Assembly (NCBI GenBank): GCA_015709595.1
Contig: CP054178.1
Span: 1,488,001-1,552,000, forward strand
Direction: 5' to 3'
Length of the DNA stretch: 64,000 nt
Source of the DNA: Phycisphaeraceae bacterium
Lineage (GTDB): Bacteria; Planctomycetota; Phycisphaerae; Phycisphaerales; SM1A02
Shown: piece by piece, positions 37,232-46,232 of the stretch
Position numbering within the stretch: the stretch's first letter is position 1
How the letters are laid out: every line of letters begins with the position of its first letter
The notes under the pieces: generated by a model
Databases searched by the model: none
What the model was told of the DNA's origin: nothing
Seen by the model: the letters and a program-made list of their open reading frames with translations, nothing else
Program-made: the position numbers and the translations under genes

Positions 37232-38141
37232 GGCTCGTGACCTTTCTGTTGCGGTCGATCCGTCGCATCAACCCGCGGAGAACCGTTCCGGGGGCCAACT
37301 CGTGGCATTCACAAGTATACCGCGCCGTCAGGGCTTCGCACGACTGCGACCATCGGACGGGGTTCACCAACTGTTCGACGAGGCGGGTGCGGAGAAGTTC
37401 CATGTCCCCGGCCAGATGCGGCTGGGCGGTCACGTTGGACCAGACCACCGTCGAAGGGGGCGTGAGCGCCACCCGTGCCAGCGCGTCGGCCAAACCATCC
37501 GCCGCGGGCTGCATCAGCGGGGAGTGAAAGGCCCCGGCCACCTTGAGAATAGTTGCTCTAAACCCTTTTTCAGAAGCCACTTGCGACGCTCGTTCGCACG
37601 CGGAAGCGTGCCCGGACAGGACGATCTGGCCCGGTGCGTTGAAGTTCGCCGGCACCAGCACCTCGCCCCGGGCGGCGGCGTCGCAGATCTCGCGGGCCTG
37701 ATGCTCGTCCGCCCCGATCAGGGCCACCATGCCCCCCTTCGATGCCTCGGCCGCCTGCTGCATGAGCCGTCCGCGGGTCGCCACCAGCCGCAGCCCGGTC
37801 TCGAAGTCGAATACCCCCGCCAGGTGCAGTGCGGTGTACTCGCCCAGCGACAGGCCCGCGGCGGCGGCGATCGTCCAATCCGCTCCACGCTCGATCAGTC
37901 CGTGCCATGAGGCGATCGAGCAGGCATAGATCGCCGGCTGCGAGATGTCCGTGCGATTGAGACGCTCTTCCGGCCCGTTGAAGCAGAGGTCGGAGAGGGC
38001 GCCTCCCAGTTCCACCCGAAGCATGGCGTCGGCCTGCTCAAAGAGGCGTCTGGCCGCGGCGCTCCGTTCGGCCCACGTTCGTCCCATGCCCATCGCCTGC
38101 GCCCCCTGGCCGGGGCAGAGCACCGCGATCTGCTCGCTCAT
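37212..38141 (-). CDS. fabD: Malonyl-CoA:ACP transacylase
   Basis: 309 aa. Loads malonyl groups onto ACP. CPGQGAQAMGMGRTW is the oxyanion region, GLSLGEYTALHLAG carries the nucleophilic Ser, and GAFHSPLMQPAADGL has the catalytic His. The C-terminus WSQSCEALTARY follows VNPVRW as usual. It overlaps the downstream lipoprotein gene, and fabG follows on the same strand. Confidence 0.95.
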   Translation of the reverse strand: MSEQIAVLCPGQGAQAMGMGRTWAERSAAARRLFEQADAMLRVELGGALSDLCFNGPEERLNRTDISQPAIYACSIASWHGLIERGADWTIAAAAGLSLGEYTALHLAGVFDFETGLRLVATRGRLMQQAAEASKGGMVALIGADEHQAREICDAAARGEVLVPANFNAPGQIVLSGHASACERASQVASEKGFRATILKVAGAFHSPLMQPAADGLADALARVALTPPSTVVWSNVTAQPHLAGDMELLRTRLVEQLVNPVRWSQSCEALTARYTCECHELAPGTVLRGLMRRIDRNRKVTSHDEPDA

Positions 38142-38408
38142 GCGCGTCTCCTCGTCTCGTCGCCGGAAGGCGTGACTGTAGCGCGGGGCGGATGCGGGTC
38201 GCGGCGGTCCAGCGGTGGACAGTGCAATCGCAATCTTGCTGGGGGGAAGGTGACGGTTAGTGGAGCGAGCGCCCCGCCCGCTCCCTGACGGTCGCGGCTC
38301 GCTTTGAAAATCATGTGATCGCCCGGCCGTGGCGGCTCAACTCATCCGCGAAGCGGCATCACCGGTACACTTGCTCAGGGAACCGTTCAACGTCCCGAGG
38401 GAACACCC
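38142..38408. other. Divergent intergenic region between fabD and the propeller gene
   Basis: About 267 bases. It contains one full copy of the 23-bp GAGCCGCGACC repeat on the minus strand (38278-38300). Nothing else recognised. Confidence 0.5.
38278..38300 (-). repeat. Dispersed 23-bp repeat, intergenic copy
   Basis: On the minus strand it begins GAGCCGCGACCGTCAGGGAG. It differs by one base from the copy at 5698. Confidence 0.75.
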
Positions 38409-39521
38409 ATGCGCCCCGTCATCCGTCTCGCATTCGGTCTGCTGCTCGCGTCAGTGGCTGCTTCGTCCGCCGCTCAGTCGCCCGGGACCGGCATGCCCAT
38501 CGAGAAGCACGATAAGCCCGCCGCGGGAAAGGGGATCGAGGGCGTGACGGGAACGCTGATCGTGCTGAACAAGTCCGAGGCCAGCGCCTCGCTGATCGAC
38601 CTGGCCAGCGGCGTGGAGATGAAGCGCGTGCCGACCGGGGTCGGGCCCCACGAGGTGGCCGTATCGCCCGATGGAAAGACCGCCGTGGTGGCCAACTACG
38701 GCGAGGGTCAGCCGGGCCAGACCCTCAGCGTCATTGACCTGACCACCGGCACGCTGACGAAGATGATCGACCTGGAGAAGTACCGTCGTCCGCACGGCAT
38801 CGTGTTCCTGCCGGACGGGGAGCGCGTGGTCGTCACCGCGGAGGCGGAGCAGATGCTGCTGGTGGTCCATGTCGGGAAGGGCGAGGTGGAGCGCGCCATC
38901 GGCACCGAGGCAAGGGTGAGCCACATGGCGGCGCTCTCGCCCGACGCCACGCGCGCGTTCGTGGCCAACATCGGATCGCATTCGATGACCGTGATTGACC
39001 TGGAGAAAGGCGAGCGCCTTGGCCAGGTGTCCACCGGCCCGGAGGCGGAAGGCATCGACGTGTCGCCCGACGGCTCGCAGGTGTGGGTGAGCAATCGCCG
39101 GGGCAACACCGTGAGCGTGGTGGACGCCAAGTCGCTGGACGTGATCGCGACGCTCGACTCGCCGACCTTCCCGATCCGCCTGAAGTTCACTCCCGACGGC
39201 GCCAGGGTGCTGGTCTCCAACGCCAACTCGGGCGACGTGGCGGTCTTCGACGCCAGGGAGCGCCGTGAGATCAGGCGCATTCACATGAACGAGAAACCCG
39301 TGGATGACACAAGCGACCGTCTCTTCACCGATCAGTTCGGCAACAGCCCGGTGCCCGTGGGCATTCTGGTGCTGCCGGGGGGCACGCATGCCTTTGTGGC
39401 CAACACCAACGCCGACATCGTGACGGTGCTCGACCTGCGCAGCATGTCGATCTCCGGGCGGCTCAAGGCGGGCAAGCAGCCGGACGGGCTGGGGTATACG
39501 CCTGTCACGCTGAAGCAGTGA
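38409..39521 (+). CDS. Exported YVTN-type beta-propeller protein
   Basis: 370 aa with a signal peptide (MRPVIRLAFGLLLASVAASSAAQ). The body is about seven blades with repeats such as VAVSPDGKTAVVANYG, IVFLPDGERVVVTAE, IDVSPDGSQVWVSNRRGNTV and LKFTPDGARVLVSNANSGDV, typical of YVTN/cytochrome D1-like propellers. No haem motif is seen, so an electron-transfer role is not supported. Function unknown; extracytoplasmic. It precedes the PEP-CTERM gene but has its own spacing of about 195 bases. Confidence 0.87.
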   Translation: MRPVIRLAFGLLLASVAASSAAQSPGTGMPIEKHDKPAAGKGIEGVTGTLIVLNKSEASASLIDLASGVEMKRVPTGVGPHEVAVSPDGKTAVVANYGEGQPGQTLSVIDLTTGTLTKMIDLEKYRRPHGIVFLPDGERVVVTAEAEQMLLVVHVGKGEVERAIGTEARVSHMAALSPDATRAFVANIGSHSMTVIDLEKGERLGQVSTGPEAEGIDVSPDGSQVWVSNRRGNTVSVVDAKSLDVIATLDSPTFPIRLKFTPDGARVLVSNANSGDVAVFDARERREIRRIHMNEKPVDDTSDRLFTDQFGNSPVPVGILVLPGGTHAFVANTNADIVTVLDLRSMSISGRLKAGKQPDGLGYTPVTLKQ

Positions 39522-39605
39522 GAGCCGATGTCAGAATGGGCAACCTGTGTAGGACAGGCAATTGCTCCGTCAGACCACGGGTCATCGAAGTCATCAGGCA
39601 ATCGA

Positions 39606-39634
39606 TTGACACAGTCGGTGCTTTCCCGTACGGT
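39606..39634 (+). promoter_or_regulatory. Predicted sigma-70-type promoter of the PEP-CTERM gene
   Basis: TTGACA at 39606-39611, a 17-base spacer and TACGGT at 39629-39634. The first three and last -10 bases partly fit TATAAT. It lies about 80 bases before the gene's ATG. Confidence 0.5.
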
Positions 39635-39716
39635 GGAACTTCGAAGCCAGCACGCCGGGATTCGCTCGGCGGCTTCGGGAGAGATCATTTCGATTCCCTG
39701 AGAGAGGAGAAAGTCG

Positions 39717-40385
39717 ATGAAGAAGTCAGTTTTCGCGGCGTCCGCCGCGGCGTGCGTGGTTGCCTTGGGCGCGTCGGCCGGCAACCCGCTGAACATCGTC
39801 CGCTACGATGTGATCAACGCCGCACGGTCCGGCTTCGGCGGCTGGGCCCACACGTACAACGGCACCATCACCGACACGGGCTCAGGCAGCGCCAACGGCA
39901 TCAGCTTCACCCGCGCCGACTACACGGGCGGCTCCGGCACGCTGAACGACGGCAGCCCCGGCACCAGCCCCGGCGACACCCAGCTGTTCGCCAACAACGC
40001 CTTCGCCAGGCCTGTGATCACCCTGTATCTGGACGGCATGTACACCTTCAAGGACATCACGCTGTTCAGTTTCGACAGCGGCAACAGCATTCCGGGCTGC
40101 ATCGCCAGCTTCGACGTGACCATCGCCGGGCAGACGGCCACCTTCGTCAGCACGCACATCACCACGAATGACGAGTGGGTGCAGATCACCGGCTCGTCGC
40201 TCGACGGTCTGGCGGACAACAAGGTGATCCTGTCCAACTTCGTTCACGACGGTCGGAACAACGGGCTGTCCGAGCTGTTCTGCATCGGCGAAGTGGTGAT
40301 CAACGGCAACGTGGTGCCCGCGCCGGGCGCGCTGGCCCTGCTGGGGCTGGCCGGTTTCGCGGCGCTTCGTCGTCGTCGGGCTTGA
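39717..40385 (+). CDS. PEP-CTERM-type exported protein
   Basis: 222 aa with ribosome site GAGAGGAG, a signal peptide (MKKSVFAASAAACVVALGASAG), a beta-rich body and the sorting tail VPAPGALALLGLAGFAAL followed by RRRRA. These tails are cut by exosortase-like enzymes and join the protein to the cell surface. Two cysteines in the C-terminal half (GCIASFD and ELFCIGE) may form a disulfide. Same general class as 9352-10038 but not closely similar. Function unknown. Confidence 0.88.
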   Translation: MKKSVFAASAAACVVALGASAGNPLNIVRYDVINAARSGFGGWAHTYNGTITDTGSGSANGISFTRADYTGGSGTLNDGSPGTSPGDTQLFANNAFARPVITLYLDGMYTFKDITLFSFDSGNSIPGCIASFDVTIAGQTATFVSTHITTNDEWVQITGSSLDGLADNKVILSNFVHDGRNNGLSELFCIGEVVINGNVVPAPGALALLGLAGFAALRRRRA

Positions 40386-40411
40386 TCAACGCCCATCCAC
40401 CTGATCCACGA

Positions 40412-40437
40412 CAAGCCGCACGCCGCCGTGCGGCTTG
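40412..40437 (+). terminator. Hairpin terminator after the PEP-CTERM gene
   Basis: CAAGCCGCACG and CGTGCGGCTTG form an 11-bp perfect stem with a CCGC loop, followed by TTCATT. It could also serve the convergent small gene. Confidence 0.7.
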
Positions 40438-40479
40438 TTCATTGGTTGCACCATTGCCTGGGTATGAAGGCGTCAGCGC

Positions 40480-40704
40480 TCACGCCGCCCGCGGGCGACG
40501 ATCCGCCGGGTCATTCGGACCGGGCAGGTTGAAGGCCCGCGCCAGGTCGTCAATCCGACGACTCATGCACTCGATGGCGTACAGCGCCTCGGCTCCGGCG
40601 TCGATCGTTCGTGAGTCCGGGCCCGGCGGCGCGGCGGGAGAGTCCGGGCGGACCAGTCGAAGGCGGGGCCGGGTTCGATCAGGCGTGGTCAGGTCGTGCG
40701 ACAT
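40480..40704 (-). CDS. Small protein of unknown function
   Basis: 74 aa from the ATG at 40704, with GGAG eight bases upstream. The sequence MSHDLTTPDRTRPRLRLVRP begins a basic, Pro-rich N-terminus; the second half (IDAGAEALYAIECMSRRIDD) is helical. No family recognised. The good ribosome site and position between terminator and next promoter support a real gene. Confidence 0.5.
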   Translation of the reverse strand: MSHDLTTPDRTRPRLRLVRPDSPAAPPGPDSRTIDAGAEALYAIECMSRRIDDLARAFNLPGPNDPADRRPRAA

Positions 40705-40913
40705 CGTGGTCACTCCGATTCAGCCGTCCACCACCTTGCAGCATCGGATCGGTTGATGCCCCGCACCTGTCCCGTGGTCCGTCATCCGACCGAACAGTCG
40801 CCTTCAGCCCGCAGGGTTTGCCCAGTTTCACGATCCATTCGGACCTCGGCGACGTAGAATCAGCGGCATCGCCGAGTCGGATCGTCGGCAACGCATCACG
40901 ATGAGGAGTCGCC

Positions 40914-41075
40914 ATGCGGGATCAGAATTTTCGCATCATCATCGGAACCGCCGCGCTCGCCCTGATGCTGGCGGCGCTGACCGGCTGCAACACCATCGAG
41001 GGCGCTGGACGCGACCTCAAGGCCGTGGGCGAAGGAATCTCCGAGGCGGCCTCGGACCTCAATCCATCCCAGTGA
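40914..41075 (+). CDS. Entericidin-like small lipoprotein
   Basis: 53 aa. GAGGAG lies six bases before ATG 40914. The lipoprotein signal ends LMLAALTGC, and the mature part NTIEGAGRDLKAVGEGISEA is the hallmark of the entericidin A/B family, small envelope lipoproteins linked to stationary phase or stress. TAGAAT at 40855-40860 may be the -10 box. It converges on the Wzz-like gene. Confidence 0.85.
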   Translation: MRDQNFRIIIGTAALALMLAALTGCNTIEGAGRDLKAVGEGISEAASDLNPSQ

Positions 41076-41087
41076 CGCCGCGTCGGG

Positions 41088-43595
41088 TCAGCCGATGGGC
41101 TCCGCCGCCGGGTCCGTTTCGTCGAAGATGCGCTTGGCCCGGCTCAGACGCACGTAGGCCAGTCCCGTCAGAAGCAGCAGGGCGGCATATCCCGCTCCGA
41201 AGATGACGCCGGCCCGCTCCAGCCGACGATCCTCGATCGGCGTGGGGTTGATCTGGGCGTAGCGTGTCTGTCCGTCCTGCTGGTGCTCGCCCACGAGTTC
41301 GGTGCGCGCCCCGTCGGGCCGCTTGCCGGCCTGTCGGCGTGATTCGGAGACCAGCGTCATCGCCAGCGTGTCAAGCGTGGTGAGCAGCGTCGGCTGGTCG
41401 CTGCCGCTCATCGTCAGCACCAGCTCGCCATCGCGGGTGGAGTCGGTGGTGAGATGCGCCTTGAGGTGGCTGCGCAGCGAGGCGTCGTCGGAGAGCATGG
41501 GCATCTGCCGATCCGCGTACCGTCGCGCGGCGGTGCGAAGAAAGGCGTCATCCTCCAGCTGACCGGCGTGCCAGAGCTGCCACTGGGCCGCCTGCTCATC
41601 GGTGAGCGGGAAGCCAGGCCGCGGCTGGGCCTGGATGGTCACCGACGCGGTGTAGACGGCGGGGAAGAACTGGTCCGCCGCGAACCATGAGCCGACCCCG
41701 ACCAGGGCGGCCATGATGGTCAGCCACGCCACCGTGGCGACGGCGCGGGGACGCGCCCACCTGCGGATCATGGCCTTCTCGGATGCCGCCAATGCTCGCG
41801 CCGCCTCGGCCAGCGCCTCGCGTTCCTGCTGGATGCGGGCCGCCAGGCGCATGCGCTCCTCGGTCTCCTCGCGGGAGGGTCGGTTCGGCGTCGTGGCGGG
41901 TGACGCCAGCTGGATCGACTCGGGCGATCTGGAGCGGGCGTGCTCCCGCAGCAGTCGACGGACGCGCGAAAGACGGCTCTTCCGGCGCCGCAGGTGCTCC
42001 GCCGCCTGTCGCAGCATCGCCGCCTTCTCGCGCAGTTCGCGGGCGTGCTGATCGCTCTTGCCGGTGACGGCCGAGGCCGCCCGCGCTTCCGCCGCGGCCA
42101 GCAGCGCCTCCAGTTCGCTGATGCGCGCCTGCAGCGCGATGGTGCGGTCATCCGACTCCACGCGGATGTCCGCCCTGGCGTCGTCGGCTCCGCGACGCGC
42201 CTCCTCGGCGTCGATGCGGGCGCGCTCCAGCTCGGCGCGCAGCGCGTCGATCTCCGCCTGCTGCTCGACGATGCGCCGGTCGCGCCTGGCCAGGTCGTCG
42301 TCATCCGCCACCGTCTGGCCTCGCGCCTGACGCAGGGCCTCGGTCAGTTCGCGGATGCGCTCCTCGCGCCGCTCCAGTTCCGCCGGATCGGCGGCCAGCT
42401 TGGCCTTCGCCAGCTCCTCCTTCAGCCGGGCCACCTGCTGCCGCAGGTCGCGCACGGCGGCCAGCGCCTCCGCCCCGCGCTGAATCTGCTCCGTCTGCTC
42501 GCCGATGGCGGCGGCGAACTCCTCCAGGCGCGCCTTGGCCGCCTCCAGCGTGGACGACTGCCGGGAGATCGTCTCGTCGCGCTCGGCGATGGTCGCCTCC
42601 AGCGAGGCGGCGCGACGACGGGCCTCGTCGCGCTCGCGCTCCGCCTGCTCCGCCAGTTGCAGCCCTTCGGCCTCCGCCGCCTCGATGCGGGCCCGCGCCG
42701 ATGACAACTCCGACTCCAGCGCCGCGCGGGATTCCGACGAGACGTCCAGTTCGGCCTGCATCGACTCGACGCGCGCGATCAGTTCGCCCACGTTCGATTC
42801 CGCCTTCTCCACGCGGGCGGTCAGTTCGGCATGTTCGCGCTCCAGCCCGGCACGGTCGCGACCGGCCTGCTCCAGCGACTGACGCGCCTGCTCCAGCTGG
42901 GACCGGGTGTTCGAGAGCGACTCGCCCGTGTTCGCCAGTTCCGCGCGAAGCTGCTCCATCTCGGCGGAGACGGCGTCGCGCTCCTGGCGGGCCGCCTCGG
43001 CGTCGGCGTCGGCGCGGGCGGCGTGCTCGCGCGTGCGCTCCAGATCGGCGCGCAGCGTACGCTCCACCTGCTCCAGTCGCTCGGCTTCCTCGTTCAGACG
43101 CTCGCGCTCGACCTTCAACTGGTCCCAGTGCTCCTTGAGCAGCTGCTCGGCCTGGGCGTGCTGCTCGCGCAGCCGGGCGACCTCAGCCCGTTCGCCGGCC
43201 AGCGCCTCACGCTCGGCGTTCAGGGCGGTGCGCGAGGCGTTCAGGTCGTTCTCCGCCGCCTCCAGCACCCCCTCGCGCTCGGTGAGCGATTGCTCCTGCT
43301 GACTGAGCTGATGGTGACGCTCGGTGAGAAGACGCTCGACCTGCTCGGCGTCCGCCTGGCGCCGGGCGAGCGCCGCTTCCGCCTCGTCGAGCGCGCGGGC
43401 GCGATCCTCCAGCGAGGCCAGCTGCTCGGCCTGCTCCGCCTGCGCGCTGCGGATGCGGCTGAGCTGCGCCTCCACCGAGGCGATGATGTCCAGCACCGAG
43501 CCGGAGGCGTCGGAGCCCCGCGACGTGGGATTCGACGGTGCGGCGTCGCCCTTGGATCGAACGGCGGCGGAGGCGTTCTGCGGTGCGTTGCTCAT
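41088..43595 (-). CDS. Wzz-like polysaccharide co-polymerase with a very long coiled coil
   Basis: 835 aa. Residues ~35-560 are almost entirely heptad-rich coiled coil (repeated EELA/ERDE/LEQAR patterns) predicted to be cytoplasmic. After a basic region comes TM1 (AVATVAWLTIMAALVGVGSW), an extracytoplasmic part beginning YTASVTIQAQPRPGFPLTDE, and TM2 (ERAGVIFGAGYAALLLLTGL). The TM-loop-TM layout with the VTI-x-A start matches Wzz/PCP chain-length proteins, but their N-terminus is normally short. A fused cytoplasmic scaffold is unusual. No kinase domain is present. A role in exopolysaccharide or surface glycan assembly is inferred. Confidence 0.78.
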   Translation of the reverse strand: MSNAPQNASAAVRSKGDAAPSNPTSRGSDASGSVLDIIASVEAQLSRIRSAQAEQAEQLASLEDRARALDEAEAALARRQADAEQVERLLTERHHQLSQQEQSLTEREGVLEAAENDLNASRTALNAEREALAGERAEVARLREQHAQAEQLLKEHWDQLKVERERLNEEAERLEQVERTLRADLERTREHAARADADAEAARQERDAVSAEMEQLRAELANTGESLSNTRSQLEQARQSLEQAGRDRAGLEREHAELTARVEKAESNVGELIARVESMQAELDVSSESRAALESELSSARARIEAAEAEGLQLAEQAERERDEARRRAASLEATIAERDETISRQSSTLEAAKARLEEFAAAIGEQTEQIQRGAEALAAVRDLRQQVARLKEELAKAKLAADPAELERREERIRELTEALRQARGQTVADDDDLARRDRRIVEQQAEIDALRAELERARIDAEEARRGADDARADIRVESDDRTIALQARISELEALLAAAEARAASAVTGKSDQHARELREKAAMLRQAAEHLRRRKSRLSRVRRLLREHARSRSPESIQLASPATTPNRPSREETEERMRLAARIQQEREALAEAARALAASEKAMIRRWARPRAVATVAWLTIMAALVGVGSWFAADQFFPAVYTASVTIQAQPRPGFPLTDEQAAQWQLWHAGQLEDDAFLRTAARRYADRQMPMLSDDASLRSHLKAHLTTDSTRDGELVLTMSGSDQPTLLTTLDTLAMTLVSESRRQAGKRPDGARTELVGEHQQDGQTRYAQINPTPIEDRRLERAGVIFGAGYAALLLLTGLAYVRLSRAKRIFDETDPAAEPIG

Positions 43596-43777
43596 GGCGG
43601 TCGGCCCTTGTGCGAAGGCAGGAAGTGGCGCTTCTGTCCGGGGTTATCGACACTCGAACGACCCGTCTGAAGCCGATCCGCCCGCGCGGGTGGAGAAGTT
43701 GTCCGAGGTTGACGCCCCCACTACGCTCCCGTCAGGAGAGGCCGCATTCACACCCGCCACGGGCCATCGGAGCGACC

Positions 43778-45232
43778 ATGACCGCGTTCGCCATGACCGA
43801 GAACTCGATGCGCGACACCCGCCGGGCGACGCCCCCCTCCTTCGACCCCCGGCTGGAGCCGATCGCCGCCAAGGTGGACGCGGGCGAGCGACTGTCGCTC
43901 GACGACGGCCGCATCCTGTTCGACACGCCCGATCTGTGGACCGTGTGCGACCTGGCCCATCGCGTGCGCACGCGTCTGCATGGCGACGTGACGTACTACA
44001 ACGTCAACCGGCACCTCAACTACACCAACATCTGCGCGCTGTCGTGCAAGTTCTGCGCCTTCCACCGCAAGAAGGGGCAGGACGGCGCCTACGAACACTC
44101 GCTGGATGACATCCGGGCCGAGGCGAGGCGGGCCGTGGAGGCCGGCGCCACCGAGATTCACATCGTCGGCGGGCTGCACCCGTGGCTGCCCTTCGAGTAC
44201 TACACCGACATGATGCGCACCATCCGCGAGGTCGCGCCGCACTTGCACATCAAGGCCTTCACCGCGGTGGAGATCGTCCATCTGGCCCGCATCAGCAAGC
44301 GCGGCAAGTTGAAGCAGGACGGCATCCGGGCCGTGCTGCAGGATCTGAAGGATGCGGGCCTCGGCTCGCTGCCGGGCGGCGGGGCGGAAGTCTTCGACGA
44401 CCGCGTGCATGACGAGGCGTACAAGGGCAAGATCCGCAGCGACGAGTGGCTGGATGTCCACCGCATCGCCCACGAACTGGGGCTGAACACCAACGCGACG
44501 ATCCTGTACGGCCACATCGAGTCGATCGAGGATCGGCTGCATCACATGGACCTGCTGCGCCGGGCGCAGGATGCGGCGCTGGCGCGCCTCGGGTACGAGT
44601 CGGACGCGACCGGTGCGATCACGCTCACACGCCCCGGTGCGAAACTCCCCTCTCCCACGGGGAGAGGTGCTGGTGGCGAGGGTTCTTCGTCAACAGCCCC
44701 CCCCGCTTCCCCCGCCGGCTACTTCCAGACCATCATCCCCCTGCCGTTCTTCCCGGATGAGAGCGAACTGGAGCACCTGCCCGGTCCCAGCGGGCTGGAC
44801 AACCTGCGCACGCTGGCGGCGGCGCGGCTGATGCTGGACAACTTCCCGCACGTGAAGGCATTCTGGATCATGCAGACGCTGTCAATGGCGCAGGTGATGC
44901 AGCAGGCGGGCGCCAACGACCTCGACGGCACGGTGGTGTGGTACGACATCACCAAGTTGACGCAGGGTGTGGATGGCGTGGCGACGCATCAGGAGACCAC
45001 GGTGTGGGATCTGCGCAAGGCGATCCGCGAGGCGGGATTCCGCCCTGTGGAGCGCGACACGCTGTACCGGCCGGTGGTGCGCGAGGGGATGGCGTGGCGG
45101 TTGGAAGATCCGGTCCCTCGTTTCAACAACGGGATTGCACGACTGGCAGGTGGATGGACAGCCGAGGAACACAGGGCGTTCGAGGAGGCGATTGCTGATT
45201 GCGAGAGGATCGACCCACCCACATCGTGCTGA
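43778..45232 (+). CDS. mqnE: Aminofutalosine synthase (radical SAM), with an inserted repeat
   Basis: 484 aa from the ATG at 43778 (GGAG five bases upstream). Joins chorismate-derived 3-enolpyruvylbenzoate to adenosine in the futalosine route to menaquinone. The iron-sulfur motif CxxxCxxC is in NICALSCKFCAFHRKKGQDG, followed by EIHIVGGLHPWLPFEYY, typical of MqnE. YDITKLTQGVDGVATHQETT also fits. Between LTRPGA and GYFQTIIPLP the protein carries about 20 additional residues (LPSPTGRGAGGEG and then Pro/Ala/Ser) coded by the palindromic repeat at 44644. That loop replaces a normally short turn, so the reading frame has absorbed the repeat. Confidence 0.9.
   Translation: MTAFAMTENSMRDTRRATPPSFDPRLEPIAAKVDAGERLSLDDGRILFDTPDLWTVCDLAHRVRTRLHGDVTYYNVNRHLNYTNICALSCKFCAFHRKKGQDGAYEHSLDDIRAEARRAVEAGATEIHIVGGLHPWLPFEYYTDMMRTIREVAPHLHIKAFTAVEIVHLARISKRGKLKQDGIRAVLQDLKDAGLGSLPGGGAEVFDDRVHDEAYKGKIRSDEWLDVHRIAHELGLNTNATILYGHIESIEDRLHHMDLLRRAQDAALARLGYESDATGAITLTRPGAKLPSPTGRGAGGEGSSSTAPPASPAGYFQTIIPLPFFPDESELEHLPGPSGLDNLRTLAAARLMLDNFPHVKAFWIMQTLSMAQVMQQAGANDLDGTVVWYDITKLTQGVDGVATHQETTVWDLRKAIREAGFRPVERDTLYRPVVREGMAWRLEDPVPRFNNGIARLAGGWTAEEHRAFEEAIADCERIDPPTSC
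44644..44682. repeat. Dispersed palindromic repeat, copy inside mqnE
   Basis: ACTCCCCTCTCCCACGGGGA begins the copy, which continues GAGGTGCTGGTGGCGAGGG. The arms CCTCTCCC and GGGAGAGG pair. Same family as 35-87. It is translated in frame as LPSPTGRGAGGEG. Confidence 0.85.
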
Positions 45233-45353
45233 TCTGGCTCAAGCAGGGCGGACGCTGAACAAACTCGTGCGGTGCATCCGATAGGATGAGGCATGCTCCT
45301 CGACTCCACAGTCTTGTCTTTGTTTCGAGCGGCCTCAACCCCAGCGAGATGAG

Positions 45354-46232
45354 ATGCTGAATCGCCATCGCGCCATTTTGTCACTCCTTCTCGAATCCGG
45401 AGGTGAGGCAGACCACCGACCGGTCACGAAGTGGGCCTTCATCCTGCGTCATGAGTCCACAACTGGCGGCGGTCCAGCGTTCTATCAGTTCCTGCCTTAC
45501 AAGTACGGCCCGTTTTCCTTCTGTCTCTTTCAGGAAATGGCCGCGCTCGCTCGGGATGGGTTCGTGACAGAGAAGGATCACCGCTGGACGCTGACCGATG
45601 CCGGGAGGAAGGCCGCGAACACTACTCAGCCGGACGTGCGGCGCGACATTCGGCGGATTGTGCAGTCGCACACCAAGAGCACTCGCAAGGAAACGGACGA
45701 CCATCTGATCGACTACGTGTATAAGAAGTATCCTTGGTACACGGTCAACAGCGAGATTCGCCAGTTGGCATCGCGCAGACGCGGCGAGGTCGCTGTCTAC
45801 ACCGCCGGGTATGAGGGATTGCTCGTCGATGGCTTTCTCAATGGGCTGATGGATGCCGGGATCGTTCGACTGATCGACGTCCGCAACAATCCCGTCTCTC
45901 GTCGATACGGGTTCCACAAGACAACACTGAGACGCCTGTGTTCGAATGTTGGCATCGAGTACGCTCACTTTCCGCAACTCGGCATCACGAGCGATGAGCG
46001 CCAGGATCTTGATCGTCCGGGTGTTCGCCAATCGCTCTTTGCGGAGTATGCTCGCACAACACTTGAGGACGAGGGCGATGCGATCGATGAGGTGGCCCGC
46101 CTGGTCAAGGACGCGCCAAGCGTGCTCGTGTGCATGGAGTCATGCCCATCGGAGTGCCATCGATTCCATCTCGCCAAGCCCGTCTCAACTCGGACACGTC
46201 TCCCGATTCGGCATCTGGAGCTGCGGGCATGA
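45354..46232 (+). CDS. DUF488-domain protein with N-terminal winged-helix-like domain
   Basis: 292 aa. Residues ~1-85 resemble the Panacea/DUF4065 type (YQFLPYKYGPFSFCLFQEMA then DGFVTEKDHRWTLTDAG). Residues ~140-290 are a DUF488 domain: VYTAGYEGLLVDGFLNGLMD, RLIDVRNNPVSRRYGFHKTT, YAHFPQLGI and the CMESCPSECHR zinc-like motif. Base composition is visibly less GC-rich than the neighbours. The stop overlaps the next ATG (ATGA). DUF488 proteins occur in accessory and defence islands, but no activity is established. Probably horizontally acquired. Confidence 0.8.
   Translation: MLNRHRAILSLLLESGGEADHRPVTKWAFILRHESTTGGGPAFYQFLPYKYGPFSFCLFQEMAALARDGFVTEKDHRWTLTDAGRKAANTTQPDVRRDIRRIVQSHTKSTRKETDDHLIDYVYKKYPWYTVNSEIRQLASRRRGEVAVYTAGYEGLLVDGFLNGLMDAGIVRLIDVRNNPVSRRYGFHKTTLRRLCSNVGIEYAHFPQLGITSDERQDLDRPGVRQSLFAEYARTTLEDEGDAIDEVARLVKDAPSVLVCMESCPSECHRFHLAKPVSTRTRLPIRHLELRA

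Noticed and set aside
45233-45353. Promoter or regulatory RNA before the DUF488 gene
   Set aside because: No consistent -35/-10 pair or stable conserved fold could be picked out by eye.
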